Origin: Candidatus Segatella violae
GTDB taxonomy: Bacteria > Bacteroidota > Bacteroidia > Bacteroidales > Bacteroidaceae
Assembly (NCBI GenBank): GCA_002440225.1
Contig: DJSH01000032.1
Coordinates: 1-6,784, forward strand
DNA length: 6,784 nucleotides
Direction of reading: 5' to 3'
Shown here piece by piece: positions 3,877 to 6,784 of this stretch. How positions within the stretch are numbered: position 1 is the first letter of the stretch; each line of letters opens with the position of its first letter. Below the pieces are notes generated by a model that saw nothing but the letters and a program-made list of their open reading frames with translations, searched no databases and was not told the origin of the DNA. The translations under genes were made by a program, and so were the position numbers.

Positions 3877-3908
3877 CAAAGGATAAATATTTTAAACTTT
3901 TCTGTCAA
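3877..3908 (-). promoter_or_regulatory. Second, housekeeping-like promoter of hsp20
   Basis: The minus strand has TTGACA (3908-3903), a 17-nt spacer, then TATCCTTTG (3885-3877). This is a perfect -35 hexamer at the ideal spacing. The downstream block is one base longer than the Bacteroidetes TAnnTTTG consensus. It would start near 3870, upstream of the sigma-54-like site. The motif TTGTCAGCA (plus strand) recurs at 3870-3878 and 3942-3950, and could be a bound site. Confidence 0.45.
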
Positions 3909-3973
3909 TTCTTGCCTTTATTCGGAGGAGAAGATGTAAGTTTGTCAGCAGATTCCCTAGTAGAAGGGCGCTA

Positions 3974-5452
3974 TTATTTCATTTTTACAGAGACTTTTGT
4001 GTGATGATAGTTTTCGGATAATTTGAGCAAAAGAGGATTTCTGTCGAATGGGATGCGAAGCTCTATGGCTGTTATCCAATCGACGAAGTGGGTCTTGATG
4101 ACCAATTCGTTACCTTGCCAAGCATAGCATGAGCTGGCGAGGAAGGGAAAGTCGAGTGTACTGAAACAGTTTCTTGTCGTGCCTCGGGGATTCTGTGGAT
4201 AGAAGCCGATATCTGAAGTCTTCCATTGCTTGAATCCCATCTCGATGATGCCCTTTCTGCCAACGCTGTCTTCCACTTCCATCTTTTGTGGAGTGAGAAA
4301 AGTGATTTGTTTCCATCCCAATGGATTCTTGTCGAGCTGATAAGGCTTGTTAAGATGAGAGGTTATCAACTTGTTGCTTTTCTTGCCTTCCAAGAGAGGA
4401 AGTGTATAGGCTGCTTGTTTCTTCTGCAATATGCGATATGCCTTTCCTGCTTTGATGTTCTTGCCATCGGCAACGATGCCTGGGAACAAGACGTTCTTGA
4501 TGAGTCTTTGCTCCTTGTTGCCGTCGCCAGTCAAGCATTGGGTGATAATCACCACCATGTCTTGCTGTGGGTTCACGATGATATATTGTCCGTAAGCCCC
4601 ATCAGCCCTTGCGGCATCAGGCCATTCGCACATCCACATCTGGTAGCCATAGAAATCCTTTACGTGTGGCGACATCATCGCCTTTACCCAATCGGATGGT
4701 ATCAGCTGCTTGCCTTCCCATTTGCCTCGTTGTAGAAGCAACTGTCCGAATTTCGCAAGCGACTCGCTCTGCAAGTAAAGTCCCCAGCCCGCTGTGTTGA
4801 TACCTTCGGGACTCACTTCCCATTTCACCTTATTTATATGTAGCGGTTCGAAGAGACGTGGCTTCAAGTATTCTAGCAATGTCATGCCCGTTACCTTCTG
4901 GATGATGGCTGAAAGCAAGTATGTGTCAAGTGAATCGTATTGGAACTTGGTGCCAGGCTTGCAATTCATCGGATGGTTGAGATAGGTTCTGATCCAATCA
5001 GAGTGTTCGCTTCTTACTTCATCGAAGAAGACGAACCCCGAACGCATGGTGAGTAAATCCTCTATGGTGATGTCAGAAAGCCATTCGCTCACTTCCTTGG
5101 GTAGATATTCCGGAAAGAAGGTGGCGAGACGGTCTGTCAACTTCAAACGATGTTCGCCGATGGCAATACCGATGGCTGCCGACGCGAATGTCTTGGAGCA
5201 GGAAAAGAGAGTGTGGCTATATTCCGCTTTGAATGGGGCAGGGTGGATTTCGCCTATCACCTTGCCGTGGCGCATCACAATGGCACTATGGATGTCGGTC
5301 TTCGGAAAAGCCATCAAGGAGTCGAAGAATGCTACGACCTGTTCGCTCTTTACTCCTGTTTGTTCTGGAGCGACACGAGGAAGATCGCCTGTTTGGGCTT
5401 CTGCTGAGAGAAGCCCAAAGGCGAATGATAGAGTTAGAAAAAGTTGTTTCAT
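3974..5452 (-). CDS. Secreted serine hydrolase, beta-lactamase/EstB-like fold
   Basis: This 492-residue protein has the signal peptide MKQLFLTLSFAFGLLSAEAQ (1-20), so it is periplasmic or exported. The catalytic domain covers about 26-315. It has the S-x-x-K motif in LFSCSKTF (nucleophile Ser84, Lys87) and a Y-x-S in place of the usual Y-x-N in KFQYDSLDTYLL (Tyr172, Ser174). GAYGQ (285-289) stands where relatives have the HxG/KTG-type third motif. The family includes class C beta-lactamases, DD-peptidases, EstB-type esterases and 6-aminohexanoate-dimer hydrolases. The weak third motif argues against a true beta-lactamase, so an esterase or amidase role is more likely; the substrate is unknown. 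The remaining 170 or so residues (about 325-492) form a beta-rich C-terminal extension of unknown role. The gene follows the CE1 esterase by 70 nt and is probably in its operon. I start at the ATG at 5452; an upstream in-frame TTG would put seven residues before the signal peptide. Confidence 0.88.
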   Translation of the reverse strand: MKQLFLTLSFAFGLLSAEAQTGDLPRVAPEQTGVKSEQVVAFFDSLMAFPKTDIHSAIVMRHGKVIGEIHPAPFKAEYSHTLFSCSKTFASAAIGIAIGEHRLKLTDRLATFFPEYLPKEVSEWLSDITIEDLLTMRSGFVFFDEVRSEHSDWIRTYLNHPMNCKPGTKFQYDSLDTYLLSAIIQKVTGMTLLEYLKPRLFEPLHINKVKWEVSPEGINTAGWGLYLQSESLAKFGQLLLQRGKWEGKQLIPSDWVKAMMSPHVKDFYGYQMWMCEWPDAARADGAYGQYIIVNPQQDMVVIITQCLTGDGNKEQRLIKNVLFPGIVADGKNIKAGKAYRILQKKQAAYTLPLLEGKKSNKLITSHLNKPYQLDKNPLGWKQITFLTPQKMEVEDSVGRKGIIEMGFKQWKTSDIGFYPQNPRGTTRNCFSTLDFPFLASSCYAWQGNELVIKTHFVDWITAIELRIPFDRNPLLLKLSENYHHTKVSVKMK

Positions 5453-5487
5453 ATAGCTATTTCTTGTATTCAATGATTGATGTTATT

Positions 5488-5517
5488 ATCAGTAAGTGAT
5501 AGTACAATCAGTGAGTG
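5488..5517. repeat. Short direct repeat in the esterase-hydrolase gap
   Basis: ATCAGTAAGTG (5488-5498) and ATCAGTGAGTG (5507-5517) match at 10 of 11 bases with a period of 19. They lie in the 70-bp gap between the two hydrolase genes. No terminator is visible there, which supports co-transcription. Confidence 0.4.
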
Positions 5518-5522
5518 TTTCC

Positions 5523-6695
5523 TTATTTGAACAGTTGTGGAATAAACAGCAAGGCATACTGTCGCCAGTTGCTCCAAATATGTCCACGGCTGCTCTCATG
5601 ATAGGTATATTTCAACCCATCCTTGTCCATACGTTCCATCAACAATTTGTTGTTGTTCAGATGTTGGTCTTCCTTTCCGATGGCAATCCAATAGAGCTTT
5701 ACGCCCTTCTTCGCCTGTGTAGCTAGCTTGGCATCCAAGTTGGAGTAGGCAGGGAAAGCCTCCATGTCAATATCCTTGAAGTTGACTCCTGCAGAGAATA
5801 GTCCCACATAGTCGAACAAGTCTGGATAGTTGGCGGAAATCATTACAGAGTGAAGACCACCCATGGAGAGACCTGCGATGGCACGATGAGCTTTGTCTGC
5901 CTTCGTATTGAAGGTCGCATCGATGTAATCTACAATCTCAGGAAAGGCTGTTTCGAAGGTTCCATCCTTGAAGTGAGGAAGGAAGTTGGTCATGACAGGC
6001 TTGTAGTTCTGGTTCTCGAAAGTTTCTCCAGCCGCAGCCTGTTTGGCAATGTTTCCGTTTGGCATGACCACAATCATTGGTTTACACTTCTTTTCGGCTA
6101 TAAGGTTGTCCATGATGCGTGCGATGTTACCCAGTTCGAGCCATGCGTTTTCGTCGCCTCCACTTCCATGGAGAAGATAGAACACAGGGAATTTCTCGTC
6201 GGTCTTGCCATAAGTTGGAGGAAGATAGATGTTCATACGACGATCTGTGTTGGCACTGTTGGAATGATACCATAGGGTGCGAATCTGTCCATGAGCCACG
6301 TCGTGTACTTGGTATTCATCGGCGCAACCATTGCCCACATAGAAGATGCTGAACACATTGCCTACATCTCTGCGGGTGAATGGATTGGTTGGGTCGATGC
6401 CAGTAATACCATCTACGTCAAAGCGATAGGTGTACATTTCTGAAGGCAACTTTGGAGTGGTGTAAGTCCATACGCCCTCTTTATCCTTCTTCATGATGCC
6501 CGTTCCCTTGTTTGCCTCCCAGTCGGCGATTACCTTTACATTCTTTGCTTTGGGAGCTTGGATGCGGAAGGTAACGGTGTTGTCGGCGTTCACTTGTGGA
6601 GAAACTAGTTTTCCTGTGCGGAATGATACGTTCTGTTGTGCGTTCATGCTCATTGCTGCAAAGAGTATGAACAGGGTTGAAATATACTTTTTCAT
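5523..6695 (-). CDS. Secreted carbohydrate esterase, CE1/esterase-D type with N-terminal Ig-like domain
   Basis: This 390-residue exported esterase has the signal peptide MKKYISTLFILFAAMSMNAQ (1-20). An N-terminal Ig/CBM48-like E-set domain follows (about 25-115: VTFRIQAPKAKNVKVIADWE, then GVWTYTTPKLPSEMYTYRFD). The alpha/beta-hydrolase domain (about 130-390) has oxyanion-region YLLHGSGGDE (173-182), nucleophile elbow GLSMGG (275-280, Ser277), probable acid Asp343 in IGKEDQ and catalytic His372 in RGHIWSNW. This architecture is known from feruloyl and acetyl-xylan esterases of CE1 and related esterases in gut Bacteroidetes, which free acyl groups from plant polysaccharides; the exact substrate cannot be read here. 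It is probably the first gene of an operon with the serine hydrolase 70 nt downstream. An ATG at 6725 would add ten residues; I prefer 6695 because it places the lysines directly before the hydrophobic core. No promoter is recognised in the few upstream bases available. Confidence 0.9.
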   Translation of the reverse strand: MKKYISTLFILFAAMSMNAQQNVSFRTGKLVSPQVNADNTVTFRIQAPKAKNVKVIADWEANKGTGIMKKDKEGVWTYTTPKLPSEMYTYRFDVDGITGIDPTNPFTRRDVGNVFSIFYVGNGCADEYQVHDVAHGQIRTLWYHSNSANTDRRMNIYLPPTYGKTDEKFPVFYLLHGSGGDENAWLELGNIARIMDNLIAEKKCKPMIVVMPNGNIAKQAAAGETFENQNYKPVMTNFLPHFKDGTFETAFPEIVDYIDATFNTKADKAHRAIAGLSMGGLHSVMISANYPDLFDYVGLFSAGVNFKDIDMEAFPAYSNLDAKLATQAKKGVKLYWIAIGKEDQHLNNNKLLMERMDKDGLKYTYHESSRGHIWSNWRQYALLFIPQLFK

Positions 6696-6731
6696 ATCTC
6701 GAAAATGTTTAAAGTTGTTTGTCATTTCTTT

Positions 6732-6769
6732 AGTTGAGCTTTGCGCCTTTAAAAGTTGAGCTTTGCGCC
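6732..6769. repeat. Perfect 16-bp direct repeat ahead of the esterase gene
   Basis: AGTTGAGCTTTGCGCC occurs at 6732-6747 and 6754-6769, a 22-bp period with the spacer CTTTAAA-like and AT-rich. It is 37 bp upstream of the preferred start and 7 bp upstream of the alternative start at 6725. Two identical sites about two helical turns apart could bind a regulator; the array may continue past the window. Confidence 0.6.
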
Positions 6770-6784
6770 AAATTCTACGGTGAA

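Noticed and set aside
3590..3886. 98-codon plus-strand ORF
   Set aside because: It overlaps the hsp20 5' end and the promoter region on the opposite strand and has no recognisable domain.
4226..4735. 169-codon plus-strand ORF
   Set aside because: It is antisense to the serine hydrolase, whose frame has catalytic motifs and a signal peptide.
5453..5473. TTG start adding seven residues to the serine hydrolase
   Set aside because: It would put extra residues before a normal signal peptide; the ATG at 5452 is preferred.

Overview
The window looks like chromosomal DNA of a Bacteroidales bacterium, most likely Prevotella/Segatella. The protein families, the AT-leaning intergenic DNA and a promoter of the Bacteroidetes TAnnTTTG type all point that way. 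I cannot name the species. All supported genes lie on the minus strand, so transcription runs from high to low coordinates.

Right part (about 3974-6769): two secreted hydrolases, probably co-transcribed. They are a CE1-type carbohydrate esterase with an N-terminal Ig/CBM48-like domain and a serine beta-lactamase-fold hydrolase. A perfect 16-bp direct repeat lies just upstream of the esterase. Next comes a small heat-shock protein (Hsp20) gene with an elaborate control region: a housekeeping-like promoter, an apparently textbook sigma-54 -24/-12 site, two GNRA-loop hairpins in the leader, a strong Shine-Dalgarno and an intrinsic terminator.

Middle part (1423-2970): a compact stress-signalling cassette of ECF sigma factor, single-pass anti-sigma-like protein and Spy/CpxP-like (LTxxQ) periplasmic protein. 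A heptanucleotide tandem repeat starts inside the sigma-factor stop codon and fills much of the gap before the anti-sigma gene.

Left part (1-1422): gene-poor and repeat-rich. From about 850 to 1420 four unrelated repeat systems are stacked end to end. They are a head-to-head pair of three-hairpin REP-like units with compensatory stem changes, a degenerate 19-22 bp AT-rich array, four near-palindromes spaced exactly 21 bp apart, and a 9/10-bp TCGAA minisatellite that reaches the stop codon of the periplasmic protein. Further left are a Bacteroidetes promoter, a 31-codon remnant of a HicB antitoxin gene, an intact DUF2442 gene and a roughly 120-bp interrupted palindrome that could be a structured RNA or small element.

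No complete new defence or mobile system is visible. The unusual content is the stacked repeat island, the large palindrome, the broken antitoxin locus and the Hsp20 control region.
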